Source: Candidatus Magasanikbacteria bacterium CG1_02_41_34 (lineage in GTDB: Bacteria > Patescibacteriota > Patescibacteriia > Magasanikbacterales > UBA922). Taken from it: a stretch of DNA of 46,238 nt. The stretch covers positions 1 through 46,238 of the forward strand of contig MNVD01000031.1 in assembly GCA_001871445.1 (NCBI GenBank). The letters run 5' to 3'. This document shows positions 21,421 to 29,996 of this stretch, piece by piece. The position numbers and the translations under genes were made by a program. Each line of letters begins with the position of its first letter. Within the stretch, counting starts at the first letter, position 1. Below the pieces are notes generated by a model. That model saw only the letters and a program-made list of their open reading frames with translations. It ran no database searches and was not told the origin of the DNA.

Positions 21421-22296
21421 CTATTCAACAAAGTTTACCTCTAAATTTTTTAGTTTATCTATTTCATTTTTAAGATAATCTGGACCTATATCTTGTTCAC
21501 GAAGATTAATATGTGTGGGGATAAATGATGTTGTTATTTTTAAAGACATGCCATTTTCTATCCATGTTTTTGGTCGTAATCTCAGTTCTAATCTTTTTTT
21601 TGCTTTATAAATTTTTGTACCACCGTATGCATCGTCAATAAAATTTTTCAAAAATACAGATTTAGTAGTTGTTCTTTTTTTGTCTACTTCAACTTCTTCA
21701 AGATTTTTTAGATTTATGACTGCTCCTGTAAAATAAAAGTCTGCACCTTCTATTTGAGTTCCTGGACGAAGGATAAAAAAGTAATATATTGTTTCAATAG
21801 GATAATTCTTTTTTAGAGATTCGTATTTTTCATTGAATAATTTAACCCATTGATTTTTGATATCTGTGTATTTCTTTTTTTTGAACATCTCATCTAAATT
21901 TATACCGGGTCCTTCAAATTTTTGTCCAAGAGATGCTTCACCACTATCACCATTTGTTACACTTCCAGATGAATCGAGTTTTATATTTAGCATCTTAATA
22001 TCGGCCCCCCATTTTTCTCGTTCATTGTAAATATCAATTGGATATGAACCCGCTCCAACTGGCTTAACATCGAGAGATTGGGTGAACCATTGTTCAATAT
22101 GTTCTTTTGGTATTTGAATAGGTAGCGTTTTCTGTTCTTTTTTTGGTTCGGGCTGTGAAAATAAAGATTTTATGAGAAAATACTTAATAATTTTTTTTGA
22201 TTTTTCATCAAGAAAACTTTGTAGTTCATCGGGGCTTAGTGGGTTGATTACAAATTTTGTTTTTTGTTTACTTTTATTGTTAATTGATTTTTTCAT
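21421..22296 (-). CDS. Probable type II restriction endonuclease
   Basis: A 291-residue protein next to and convergent with the methyltransferase, most simply its restriction partner. Around residues 81-102, GAGSYPIDIYNEREKWGADIKM offers a PD-(D/E)xK-like core: Asp88, then Asp99-Ile-Lys101 (GADIK). NGDSGEASLGQKFEGPG follows. The N terminus is Lys-rich. I do not recognise a named enzyme family with certainty. The ATG at 22296 is preferred to a TTG further upstream. Like the methyltransferase it is A+T-rich and uses AGA codons, a mark of shared transfer. The name rests on position and the weak motif; another function in the same island is possible. Confidence 0.6.
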   Translation of the reverse strand: MKKSINNKSKQKTKFVINPLSPDELQSFLDEKSKKIIKYFLIKSLFSQPEPKKEQKTLPIQIPKEHIEQWFTQSLDVKPVGAGSYPIDIYNEREKWGADIKMLNIKLDSSGSVTNGDSGEASLGQKFEGPGINLDEMFKKKKYTDIKNQWVKLFNEKYESLKKNYPIETIYYFFILRPGTQIEGADFYFTGAVINLKNLEEVEVDKKRTTTKSVFLKNFIDDAYGGTKIYKAKKRLELRLRPKTWIENGMSLKITTSFIPTHINLREQDIGPDYLKNEIDKLKNLEVNFVE

Positions 22297-22335
22297 ACGC
22301 AAGTTCGTGTCTATGTATTTTTTAAATAAAAACAA

Positions 22336-22348
22336 ATATCTAAGATAT
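22336..22348 (-). promoter_or_regulatory. Small palindrome upstream of the endonuclease gene
   Basis: ATATC-TAA-GATAT lies about 40 bases before the start at 22296, in the likely promoter region. It is A+T-rich and shares the 3-base spacer of the palindrome at 19804-19820, but the arms differ. It could be a second operator; the evidence is weak. Confidence 0.25.
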
Positions 22349-22359
22349 CCTATATTTTT

Positions 22360-23349
22360 CTACCCCTCTATACACGCATTATACCCACTCACTACCACAT
22401 TATATTCATTTACCAACGACTCGGTATCACCGATGAGCGTATTGTATTCAGCAACAAGTGCATTGTAGAGATTTACTTGTTCTTTGTATGCATCACCTTG
22501 CTTTGGCTCGTATGCATCGAGTGCTGTTTTTTGTGTAGTGAGTTCTTCTTGTTTTGTTTTGATAGCTTCTTGATTTGCTGTGATCAGCGCTTTCATATCT
22601 GTACTTGGCAACGGACAGTTTGGTAGTGGTTTGCCAAAGACTTGGACTGCGAGCCATGTTTCTCGTCCATCATACATGCCTTTGCCCACAGCAACACCAA
22701 TTTCTGTATATTCTGGTTTCAAAATATTTGCTCTGTGGCCAGGACTATTCATCCATGCAGTCACAAGATCGGTATCTCCAGAAAAGTCTCCTAACGCAAG
22801 ATTTTCTCCGGTGAGTCTGTAGGTGTATCCTGCACCTTCTACCCAATCTGATGGTTTTGTCCCGTCAGGGCCTTCGTGTGCAAAGTATTGTTTTGCAAAC
22901 ATATCAGCAAGTTTTGCTGCTGCAGCACTCGACAGTTTTGTATTGAGGGAGAGCGTAAAGAATCCTTGCGCGGTTCTTTCAGCATTTGTCACAGCAATCA
23001 CTCCTGGGACAGTGAGCGTTCCTACTGCAGAGAGTGATGGACGGGTTAGTGGTTCTGGTGCGTGGATTTCTGTTTTTGTAGCTGTGATTTCGCGCTCGGT
23101 AAAGGTTGGGAGTGGGTTCGTTACGTTCGTTTGTTGTGTTTCTTTGATTCCTGGATTCGTGGATAGTTCTTTTGTTTTGCCAGCGGTTCCTGTTGAGTCA
23201 GAAGCCTCTGTGAGGTGTTGTGAGGTGTTGTAACGGGCTAATTCTTCTATGTCTACACTTACGAGTGCTTGGTGGAGAGAAAGGCGAAATATGAAGATAG
23301 CCCCAATAGTGAGGCCTGCGAAGAAGAGTATTGAGAAGAGTCGTCTCAT
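22360..23349 (-). CDS. Membrane-anchored CAP-domain (SCP/PR1) protein
   Basis: An envelope protein of 329 residues. The ATG at 23349 gives MRRLFSILFFAGLTIGAIFIF, a signal anchor. A Ser/Thr/Pro-rich linker to residue 115 leads to a CAP domain at about 117-240: VTNAERTAQG, His158 in YFAHEGPDG, Glu182 in GENLALG, His205 in MNSPGHRANIL and Glu216 in TEIGVAVG, the four residues of the usual CAP site. The remaining 90 residues are charged and helical, with IKTKQEELTTQKTALDAY, then TLIGDTESLVNEYNVVV, probably a coiled coil. Bacterial CAP proteins are often linked to the cell wall; the actual role here is unknown. Confidence 0.85.
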   Translation of the reverse strand: MRRLFSILFFAGLTIGAIFIFRLSLHQALVSVDIEELARYNTSQHLTEASDSTGTAGKTKELSTNPGIKETQQTNVTNPLPTFTEREITATKTEIHAPEPLTRPSLSAVGTLTVPGVIAVTNAERTAQGFFTLSLNTKLSSAAAAKLADMFAKQYFAHEGPDGTKPSDWVEGAGYTYRLTGENLALGDFSGDTDLVTAWMNSPGHRANILKPEYTEIGVAVGKGMYDGRETWLAVQVFGKPLPNCPLPSTDMKALITANQEAIKTKQEELTTQKTALDAYEPKQGDAYKEQVNLYNALVAEYNTLIGDTESLVNEYNVVVSGYNACIEG

Positions 23350-23458
23350 AAAGGCTTGCGTAAAGGGGAGGATATTGCTACAATACGAAGGCAAAAAATG
23401 CTTTGTACAGAGAAATCTTTCTCATAAAGTATACGTAAAAAATACTATTTAATCAACT

Positions 23459-23480
23459 CCCCTCAGAAATCTGATAGGGG
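23459..23480. other. Hairpin upstream of aspS
   Basis: CCCCT (23459-23463) with AGGGG (23476-23480), and CAG/CTG inside closing an AAAT loop, leaving AT as a bulge. There is no T-run. It lies 70 bases before aspS in a region that also has GCG-type short repeats and the palindrome at 23527, and could be a leader element. Confidence 0.35.
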
Positions 23481-23526
23481 GTATATGGAAATGCTTCGCG
23501 TGAAATCGCGGGGATAAAAAATCTCG

Positions 23527-23541
23527 TCCGCCTTGGGCGGA
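23527..23541 (+). repeat. Single 15-nt palindromic unit, related to the one at 18105
   Basis: TCCGCCTTGGGCGGA, the same TCCGCC-NNN-GGCGGA unit found twice at 18105-18134. It ends nine bases before the aspS start codon. Confidence 0.65.
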
Positions 23542-23550
23542 TTCAAGTCT

Positions 23551-25317
23551 ATGATACTCAGAACACACACGTGTGGGGAATTACAACATACACAGGTAGG
23601 AGAGACTGTCACCTTGTCCGGGTGGGTACATAAACGGAGAGATTTTGGTGGGATCTTATTTGTTGACCTCAGAGATCGGTATGGTCTGACACAAGTTGTG
23701 TTTCATCCCGATACGCTCAAAGATTTTTCTGTGGCGGAGAGTTTGAAATACGAATATATTATTACTGTTTCTGGAAAAGTTGTTGCCCGAGATGAAAAGA
23801 CAATCAATACAGATTTGGCGACAGGTGAGATAGAAATTCATGCGACAGATTTGATTATTCAATCCACGGCAAAGCCAATGCCGTTTGAAATTTTTGAAAC
23901 ACAAAAAGGTGAAGAAGATGAAGATTTGCGATTGACCTATCGGTTTTTGGAATTACGTCGAGAGAAATTAAAAGAAAATGTGATCTTCCGAAATAAGATG
24001 GAGCAACATATTCACAAGTACATGCAAGAAAGAAATTTTTTGCATATTGCAACACCCATTCTTACGGTAAGTTCACCAGAAGGTGCACGCGATTTTCTTG
24101 TGCCAAGTCGTATTCATCCGGGCAAATTTTACGCGTTACCACAGGCACCACAACAATACAAACAGCTCCTCATGGTTGCAGGATTTGATCGATATTATCA
24201 GATCGCGCCATGTATGCGAGACGAAGATCCACGTGCAGACAGATCGCCGGGAGAATTTTATCAGCTCGATACAGAGGTCAGTTTCATGTCGCGTGATGAA
24301 TTTTTTGAGCTTATGGAACCATTGTTTGTCGAACTCACCGAACAAGTGGCTGGCAAACAAGTTCAAAACACCCCATTTCCACGTATTCCATTCAAACAAG
24401 CAATGGAAGTATATGGGAGTGACCGACCAGATCTTCGATTTGATTTGAAACTCGTGGATGTGACGGCGTGGGGCAATGCAAGCGAGTTCAAAGTTTTTGC
24501 AAACGCACCTTTTGTTCGTGCGATCAAGATTGATGGGGGGCAGGAGTGGAGTCGAAAACAAATTGAAGAAGAATTTGAAGATGCAGCAAAACGTATGCAT
24601 GCAAAAGGACTCGCTTGGATGAAAATTGTGGACGGCAAGGCTGATGGTGGCATTGCTAAATTTTTCTTAGAAGAACAACTTGAAACATTGAAAACATCAC
24701 TTGACGTCACGGCAGACTGTATCGTTTTCTTTGTTGCCGATGAGTGGGAAGTGAGTTGTAAAGCACTTGGTGCTGTACGAGAATATGCAGGCAAGAAGCT
24801 TGCGCTTGCTGATCAAAACGTGATTGCGTGGGCATGGATTGTAGATTTTCCCTTTTTTGAAAAGAATAGTGAAACAGGGAAGATCGATTTTGGACACAAT
24901 CCATTTTCTATGCCACAAGGTGATCTTGATGCACTGAATTCACAAGACCCTCTCGATATTCTTGCAGACCAATATGATATTATTGCAAACGGTTTGGAAC
25001 TCAGTTCTGGAGCTGTCAGAAATAAAGATCCGGAAGTCATGTACAAAGCGTTTGACATTGCAGGATATACAAAAGAACAAGTTGATAAAAAGTTTGGTCA
25101 CATGATAAAAGCGTTTGAATACGGTGCGCCTCCCCATTGCGGTTTTGCGCCTGGTATTGAACGTATGGTGATGGTATTGAAAGGAGAAACGAATATTCGT
25201 ACCGTTATTCCATTTCCAAAAAATCAAAAAGCAGAAGAACCTATGATGGGAAGTCCTGCTGTGGTAGATGAAGCACAATTGAAAGAATTGGGGATTGAGA
25301 TTTCACATAACACGTAA
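23551..25317 (+). CDS. aspS: Aspartate-tRNA ligase
   Basis: A class II synthetase of the bacterial type. MILRTHTCGELQHTQVGETV at the start followed by WVHKRRDFGGILFVDLRDR is the OB-fold. The catalytic domain has FLELRREKLKENVIFR, TPILTVSSPEGARDFLVPSR, motif 2 (RDEDPRADRSPGEFYQLD) and motif 3 (GFAPGIERMVM). The 588 residues include the usual GAD insertion domain. A TTG eighteen bases upstream is in frame but ATG at 23551 matches the family start. The stop codon lies inside a short tandem repeat. Confidence 0.96.
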   Translation: MILRTHTCGELQHTQVGETVTLSGWVHKRRDFGGILFVDLRDRYGLTQVVFHPDTLKDFSVAESLKYEYIITVSGKVVARDEKTINTDLATGEIEIHATDLIIQSTAKPMPFEIFETQKGEEDEDLRLTYRFLELRREKLKENVIFRNKMEQHIHKYMQERNFLHIATPILTVSSPEGARDFLVPSRIHPGKFYALPQAPQQYKQLLMVAGFDRYYQIAPCMRDEDPRADRSPGEFYQLDTEVSFMSRDEFFELMEPLFVELTEQVAGKQVQNTPFPRIPFKQAMEVYGSDRPDLRFDLKLVDVTAWGNASEFKVFANAPFVRAIKIDGGQEWSRKQIEEEFEDAAKRMHAKGLAWMKIVDGKADGGIAKFFLEEQLETLKTSLDVTADCIVFFVADEWEVSCKALGAVREYAGKKLALADQNVIAWAWIVDFPFFEKNSETGKIDFGHNPFSMPQGDLDALNSQDPLDILADQYDIIANGLELSSGAVRNKDPEVMYKAFDIAGYTKEQVDKKFGHMIKAFEYGAPPHCGFAPGIERMVMVLKGETNIRTVIPFPKNQKAEEPMMGSPAVVDEAQLKELGIEISHNT

Positions 25318-25355
25318 CATGTAGCACATAACACGTAACACGTAACACGTAACAC
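25304..25355. repeat. Short tandem repeat across the aspS stop
   Basis: CACATAACACGTAACA occurs at 25304-25319 and again at 25325-25340, and is followed by further TAACACG units (7-base period) to 25355. The aspS stop (25315-25317) lies inside the first copy. Slippage would change only the last codons and the gap before scpA. Confidence 0.6.
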
Positions 25356-25429
25356 AATCAGCTTCTTTGTCGATACCAATGGAGGCAACACTTCGTCTGT
25401 CAAGCCATGAACAATTGAAATTTGTATTC

Positions 25430-26122
25430 ATGATGGACTTAAATATAAAACAATTTACTGGCCCTTTTGATCTTCTGTTGTCTCTTGTCGAGCAGCAGGA
25501 ACTTCGGATTACAGAAATTACACTTTCTGAAGTGACAGAACAGTATCTCACGTATCTCGATACGATCGAAGAAGATCGTGTTGAAGAATTGGCAGATTTT
25601 CTTGTTGTTGCGGCAAAATTACTGTATCTCAAATCAAAACGACTTCTTCCAGACTTTCTTCCTGAAGAAGAGGATGATACTGATGGTCTTGAAGCGCAGT
25701 TGAAACTTTACAAGCAGTTTGTGGATGCAAGTAGAATTATAGACAAGCGTTGGCTTGGTGCACACAAGAGTGCTTTCAGAAAAGAGCCTCCCAAGGCACC
25801 TGAAGCATTCTCATTGCCCCCAGGACTGGATCTAGAGGCATTGGCACAATCTATGGTACACTTAGTGTCCAAGATTGCTCCTCCAAAGCAATTGTCACGG
25901 ACACATATTGATAGAGGTGTCTCTTTAAAAGAGCGTATTGATTCGATTCGGAAACTGTTGAAAGAACGAAAAAGTTTTCGTTTTGCAGATGCACTTTCTG
26001 ATGCAAATAATAAGACAGAAGTGATTATAGGCTTTCTTGCAATTCTCGAACTCGTGAAGCAAAAATCGCTTCGACTTGATCAGGATACGATGTTTGGGGA
26101 TATCATGATTACGCGTACCTGA
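25430..26122 (+). CDS. scpA: Segregation and condensation protein A (ScpA)
   Basis: The kleisin subunit of the Smc-ScpAB complex that organises and segregates the chromosome. MDLNIKQFTGPFDLLLSLVEQQELRITEITLSEVTEQYL is the family's N terminus (read here as IKQFTGPFDLLLSLVEQ and ITEITLSEVTEQYL), and the C-terminal winged helix has KTEVIIGFLAILELVKQK. ATG at 25430 or 25433 fits the family start; an ATG at 25379 and a TTG at 25367 are further options. It has 230 residues and ends with TGA, 14 bases before scpB. Confidence 0.93.
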   Translation: MMDLNIKQFTGPFDLLLSLVEQQELRITEITLSEVTEQYLTYLDTIEEDRVEELADFLVVAAKLLYLKSKRLLPDFLPEEEDDTDGLEAQLKLYKQFVDASRIIDKRWLGAHKSAFRKEPPKAPEAFSLPPGLDLEALAQSMVHLVSKIAPPKQLSRTHIDRGVSLKERIDSIRKLLKERKSFRFADALSDANNKTEVIIGFLAILELVKQKSLRLDQDTMFGDIMITRT

Positions 26123-26136
26123 GTGTAATTATATTT

Positions 26137-26682
26137 ATGACGTTATTATCAAAAATAGAATCTATTCTCTTTGTTGCATCAAAACCACTGACGATTGTTC
26201 AGCTTGCAAAAGCACTCGATACAAGTAAAGAACATATTATTGAAGCATTGGATACACTTGTGATGAAATATAATCGTGAGGAGAGCGGTATTCACATCCT
26301 TCATGAAGCAGAAAGTGTACAAATGGCAACAAATCCTGGAAATCTAGAAGCTATCGAAGGATTTTTGAAAGATGATGTTTCGGGGGAATTGACCAAAGCA
26401 CAACTCGAAACATTGACGGTGATTGCATATCGTTCACCAGTCACACGCGCAGATCTTGAACAGATTCGTGGAGTAAACTGTGCTGTTATTTTGCGAAATC
26501 TCATGATGCGTGGATTGGTAGAACAATATGACAGTAGTGATGAAATTCTTTCCACATATATTCTTACAATGGAAGCACTTGCTGCACTGGGTATTTCCGA
26601 AACGATTCAATTGCCACAATACAAAACATTGCACCAGCATGATCATATAGAGCATGCGTTGCAACAGAATGAACAAGAATAA
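26137..26682 (+). CDS. scpB: Segregation and condensation protein B (ScpB)
   Basis: ScpB binds ScpA in the condensin complex. LLSKIESILFVASKPLTIVQLAKAL at the N terminus, GELTKAQLETLTVIAYRSPVTRADLEQIRGVNC in the middle (pieces: QLETLTVIAYRSP and RADLEQIRGVN) and LMMRGLVE define two winged-helix domains. The 181 residues are normal. It lies directly behind scpA, as in most bacteria. Confidence 0.94.
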   Translation: MTLLSKIESILFVASKPLTIVQLAKALDTSKEHIIEALDTLVMKYNREESGIHILHEAESVQMATNPGNLEAIEGFLKDDVSGELTKAQLETLTVIAYRSPVTRADLEQIRGVNCAVILRNLMMRGLVEQYDSSDEILSTYILTMEALAALGISETIQLPQYKTLHQHDHIEHALQQNEQE

Positions 26683-26685
26683 TAT

Positions 26686-27744
26686 ATGAATTTTCTCGAT
26701 ATACAATCTGGGGCACAAGATAGATCAAATACCTGGCGTAATATTATCGCGATAGGTATTCTTGTGGTTACTCTTGGTGGTATTGGCTGGTCATTTGCAT
26801 CATCATTTTCCTCTGGAAAAGTATCCACCTTTCTTGCGCGGGTTACGCCCGAGGTATTTCCCACAGCAGAAGATAAAGATGTTGTGAAGGCTGGTGGGGA
26901 TATTACGGTAGAGCCAGTCAATCTCCCTGTGCCACCAAAGCTTATTGGGGAGCTTGTTCCTGCAAGCACGTTTGCGGCAGAAGGATTGATTGTCAAAGAT
27001 GTAAAAACGGGATCATTGCTCTATGAAAAACATGCATATGATCAGCGTCCGATTGCGAGTATTACAAAACTCATGAGTGCACTCGTCATCCTCGAAAAGT
27101 CTCCAGATTGGGCAACGTCTACTGTTGTTATTTCAGACGATGTGCCAGATACGCACATGTACGCAGGTGATACGTATACACTTGGAGAACTCTGGCGCGC
27201 TGCACTCGTAGGTTCTTCAAATAAGGCTATTTTGACGCTTGCTGATGCTGTTGGTTGGCCACGAGACGCATTTATCGAACGGATGAATCAAAAGGCACGT
27301 GAGCTTGGGATGCTGGATAGCGTGTTTACCGACCCAAGTGGTCTTGATGCTGGAAATATTTCTACACCTTCTGATCTGGTGCTCCTTCTCAATGAAGCAT
27401 TGTCACATGAGGAAATTCACCAGGCATTACTTATCACAGAAGTTCAGCTCTATTCAAAAGAACGAAATAAACAGCATCACATGTGGAGTACTGATTGGCT
27501 GTTGCTTGGGTGGATTCAGCATGGATTTGCAAATATTATAGGTGGAAAAACAGGGTATATTCCAGAATCTGGGTACAATTTTACTGCCCGAGTAGCAGAT
27601 ATTCGTGGACATCAACTTGATATAGTAGTATTGGGAGCGCCAACACATGAAGAACGGTTTACGGTATTGAGAGATGCGGGTGAGTGGGCATTTCAAAATT
27701 ATATGTGGTTGGATTCATCTTCCACAGTATCGGAGGGATTATGA
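26686..27744 (+). CDS. dacA: Serine D-Ala-D-Ala carboxypeptidase (S11 family), membrane-anchored
   Basis: It trims pentapeptide in peptidoglycan outside the cytoplasmic membrane. A signal anchor lies at residues 20-40. The three penicillin-binding motifs are seen: Ser125-x-x-Lys128 in ASITK, Ser177-x-Asn179 in GSSNK and Lys288-Thr-Gly290 in GGKTGY. The family's FTDPSGLDAGN is also present. The length of 352 residues fits; the long linker (residues 45-95) is Pro-rich. Its TGA stop overlaps the ATG of the next gene (27741-27744). Substrate and physiological role are inferred from the family. Confidence 0.92.
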   Translation: MNFLDIQSGAQDRSNTWRNIIAIGILVVTLGGIGWSFASSFSSGKVSTFLARVTPEVFPTAEDKDVVKAGGDITVEPVNLPVPPKLIGELVPASTFAAEGLIVKDVKTGSLLYEKHAYDQRPIASITKLMSALVILEKSPDWATSTVVISDDVPDTHMYAGDTYTLGELWRAALVGSSNKAILTLADAVGWPRDAFIERMNQKARELGMLDSVFTDPSGLDAGNISTPSDLVLLLNEALSHEEIHQALLITEVQLYSKERNKQHHMWSTDWLLLGWIQHGFANIIGGKTGYIPESGYNFTARVADIRGHQLDIVVLGAPTHEERFTVLRDAGEWAFQNYMWLDSSSTVSEGL

Positions 27745-28304
27745 AAAAAAGAAAACTTATTCGAAATATTCTTTTGCTTGCATGCGTCTTCCTGTTTATC
27801 GCATGGTTGAATGTTTTTTTGATTAAAAATAGCGAAACAGTAAGATTGGTGGTATCACAGTTTGGATATGCCGGCATGTTTGTTGTTGCGATTATTAGTG
27901 GATTTAATGTGGCTGTCCCTATCCCTGTGATAGGATTTTATCCATTATTTGTCGAACTCGGGTTTGTTCCTGTATTTATTATCCTCACTCTTTCTCTTGG
28001 CATGACACTTGGCAATACGGTAGGGTACTTTGTCGGATTTGCCGGAAAGGGTTTTTTTGAAAGAGCGTCGAGCATACGTGTAAGAAAGATGTTTGATCGG
28101 CTCTATCTTCGACATCAGTCGTTGCCGTTTGTGTTCTTATTTTTTTATGCTGCCTTTGTTCCATTGCCAAATGAATTATTGGTAATTCCTATGGCCATTG
28201 CTGGGTATCGATTTTGGCAGATGGTAGTTGTATTACTTATTGGAAATATCATTTTTAATATTGTGGGCGCATTTGGTATTTCTACCATTGTTTCTTTTCT
28301 GTAG
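27741..28304 (+). CDS. VTT/DedA-like integral membrane protein (YqaA type)
   Basis: A 187-residue protein with five or six hydrophobic segments. The ATG at 27741 is preceded by GGAGG (27732-27736), one of the rare Shine-Dalgarno sites here, and overlaps the dacA stop. VTT-domain features are the PIPVIGFYPLFVELGF segment, LGNTVGYFVGFAGKG and the later FVFLFFYAAFVPLPNELLVIP with the family's Pro-rich turn. DedA/VTT proteins move lipids or ions across membranes. Placement next to dacA hints at envelope maintenance. Exact subfamily uncertain. Confidence 0.75.
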   Translation: MKKRKLIRNILLLACVFLFIAWLNVFLIKNSETVRLVVSQFGYAGMFVVAIISGFNVAVPIPVIGFYPLFVELGFVPVFIILTLSLGMTLGNTVGYFVGFAGKGFFERASSIRVRKMFDRLYLRHQSLPFVFLFFYAAFVPLPNELLVIPMAIAGYRFWQMVVVLLIGNIIFNIVGAFGISTIVSFL

Positions 28305-28314
28305 TCGTTATTGT

Positions 28315-28815
28315 ATGTATCTTAATCCTACAACATGGTTTGCATCACTTCCTCATGAATGGGCTGTCTTTTTTTTGTCGATGTTGCCTATCACAGAGCT
28401 CAGAGCTGCTATTCCAATAGGACTTTCCGTGTATCATCTTTCTATTCTTACGACGTGGTTCATGGCAGTGTTTGGAAATCTTGTTCCTTCATTTTTTTTG
28501 TTGCTTTTATTGCCTTGGTTTCATGAATGGATTCTACGGCAAAAGTTTATTGGTCCAATATTCAAAAAAAAACTTGAAGATGCTGAGCGGTTTTTTTCTG
28601 GGAAGCATGCGAGGTATGGCGCCATTGCGCTTGTTGTGTTTGTCGGAATTCCACTCCCTATGACAGGTGCGTGGACAGGATCACTCGCATCGTTTATCTT
28701 CAAAATTCCTTTTAAAAAATCTTTTCCTTTGATTGCACTTGGTGTCGCACTTGCTGCGACGATTATGACGTTGCTGACACTCTTTGCCGGAGGAGCATGG
28801 CGAGCGTTGTTTTAG
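28315..28815 (+). CDS. Small multidrug-export family membrane protein (COG2426 type)
   Basis: A 166-residue membrane protein. The ATG at 28315 is preferred; upstream codons lie inside the previous gene. LSMLPITELRAAIPIGL near the N terminus, FGNLVPSFFLLLLLP, and FVGIPLPMTGAWTGSLASFI are the pattern of the small multidrug-export family (PF06695). The family name is historical; transport has rarely been shown. It is the last gene of the unit and is followed by a terminator. Confidence 0.85.
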   Translation: MYLNPTTWFASLPHEWAVFFLSMLPITELRAAIPIGLSVYHLSILTTWFMAVFGNLVPSFFLLLLLPWFHEWILRQKFIGPIFKKKLEDAERFFSGKHARYGAIALVVFVGIPLPMTGAWTGSLASFIFKIPFKKSFPLIALGVALAATIMTLLTLFAGGAWRALF

Positions 28816-28835
28816 AAAAGCGGGAGTATACCGTT

Positions 28836-28867
28836 GAAAAAACACTCGCACTAACGTGTGTTTTTTC
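28836..28867. terminator. Bidirectional terminator between convergent genes
   Basis: GAAAAAACAC (28836-28845) pairs with GTGTTTTTTC (28858-28867). It serves the plus-strand gene ending at 28815 and the minus-strand gene ending at 28851, overlapping the last codons of the latter. Confidence 0.7.
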
Positions 28868-29966
28868 TTTCCTGAATGATTGTTTTTATTTCATGTACAA
28901 TGATATTGATGAGTTTTTTTGTTTTTTGTTTTGATGAACGGATTTCATCATATTCCCAGTATATTCCAGGATTCGAATTGCCTTCGACAAAATAGAGATT
29001 TCCATTGTTAGTTCTGATGTAGTCGAGCGCGTAGAGGGAGTGACTAATGTCGGATGTTGCGTCTAATATTTTTTTTACTTTTCTGTTCATAGCCAACACA
29101 TCTTGTGGAATTTTTTTTAATGATATATAAAAAGAATTTCCACCTTGGTGTTGGTTTGCCAAAAAATTTCCTTTTTTTGCCACACGTATATAGCTTTGAA
29201 GTGTTTTTTTGTAGAGCGTGATGACGCGCAGATCGATTGTTCCGTGGTGCTTTTTGAAGTGAAAGCCAGTGTCACAGGCTAGAAATGGCTGGAGGAGATA
29301 TGATATTTCTTTGTTATTTTTTTTACAGTGTTCTATTATTTTTTTTACACCAGCTTTTGTAAACTGTACTTGATAAATATTGAATCCACCAGATCCTTTT
29401 TTATTTTTTATAATATACCGATCTAAAAAATCTTCAGCATGTGGATGCATTTGAAGAATTTTGTCCAACCGTTTTTTTGCGAGAAAAATTGCTTTTTCTG
29501 TCCCACCTTTTATCTCTATCGTCGGTATGGCAAATTCTTTGAACGTATTGTACGTGTGGATCTTATTATTAAAAAGGTATTTGATTCCTCTGTTGTTGAA
29601 CGTATAGACTTTGTCGCTAGACGTCAGAAGGGCAAGTTGCGCAGTTTGGAGAGCATTTTTTGGAGTAAATTTGTCAAAAAGAATAGTGGTTTTTGCTTTA
29701 TGTTGATGTCTTTTCCAGGCATGATCATACGTCCAAAAACTTTTGAACAGTCCTGTACCGCAAATATCTGTGGATGTTGCAAATGCGGCTTTCAATCCCT
29801 TTTTGTGACATCTTTCCAAAAAATATCGATAACTGTCATTATATACCCCCATTTTACTTCTTGGAGAAAAGGGAATTTTGTCTGTGTATGTGCTATTACT
29901 GGCACTTTTTGCCTTCATGCCTGAATACACAATAATAATGTCAAATTTTTCTATTTGTGTATTCAT
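28851..29966 (-). CDS. ATP-grasp-like protein of unknown substrate
   Basis: A 371-residue protein with the C-terminal half of an ATP-grasp ligase: a Gly-rich loop at 190-194 (KKGSGGFNIY), QPF at 226-228, DLRVITLYK at 245-253, GNFLANQHQGGN at 266-277, ALDYIRT at 313-319 and FVEGNSNPGIYWE at 326-338. These match RimK/glutathione-synthetase-like enzymes that make peptide-like bonds with ATP. The first 150 residues are not recognised (FSPRSKMGVYNDSYRYFLE). It uses ATG 29966; TTG upstream is less likely. It lies alone, so the substrate cannot be inferred. The two acidic/Asn ligands in EGNSN are present, so it is probably active. Confidence 0.65.
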   Translation of the reverse strand: MNTQIEKFDIIIVYSGMKAKSASNSTYTDKIPFSPRSKMGVYNDSYRYFLERCHKKGLKAAFATSTDICGTGLFKSFWTYDHAWKRHQHKAKTTILFDKFTPKNALQTAQLALLTSSDKVYTFNNRGIKYLFNNKIHTYNTFKEFAIPTIEIKGGTEKAIFLAKKRLDKILQMHPHAEDFLDRYIIKNKKGSGGFNIYQVQFTKAGVKKIIEHCKKNNKEISYLLQPFLACDTGFHFKKHHGTIDLRVITLYKKTLQSYIRVAKKGNFLANQHQGGNSFYISLKKIPQDVLAMNRKVKKILDATSDISHSLYALDYIRTNNGNLYFVEGNSNPGIYWEYDEIRSSKQKTKKLINIIVHEIKTIIQERKNTR

Positions 29967-29996
29967 GATATATGTGCACTGATAATGCAATCAATC

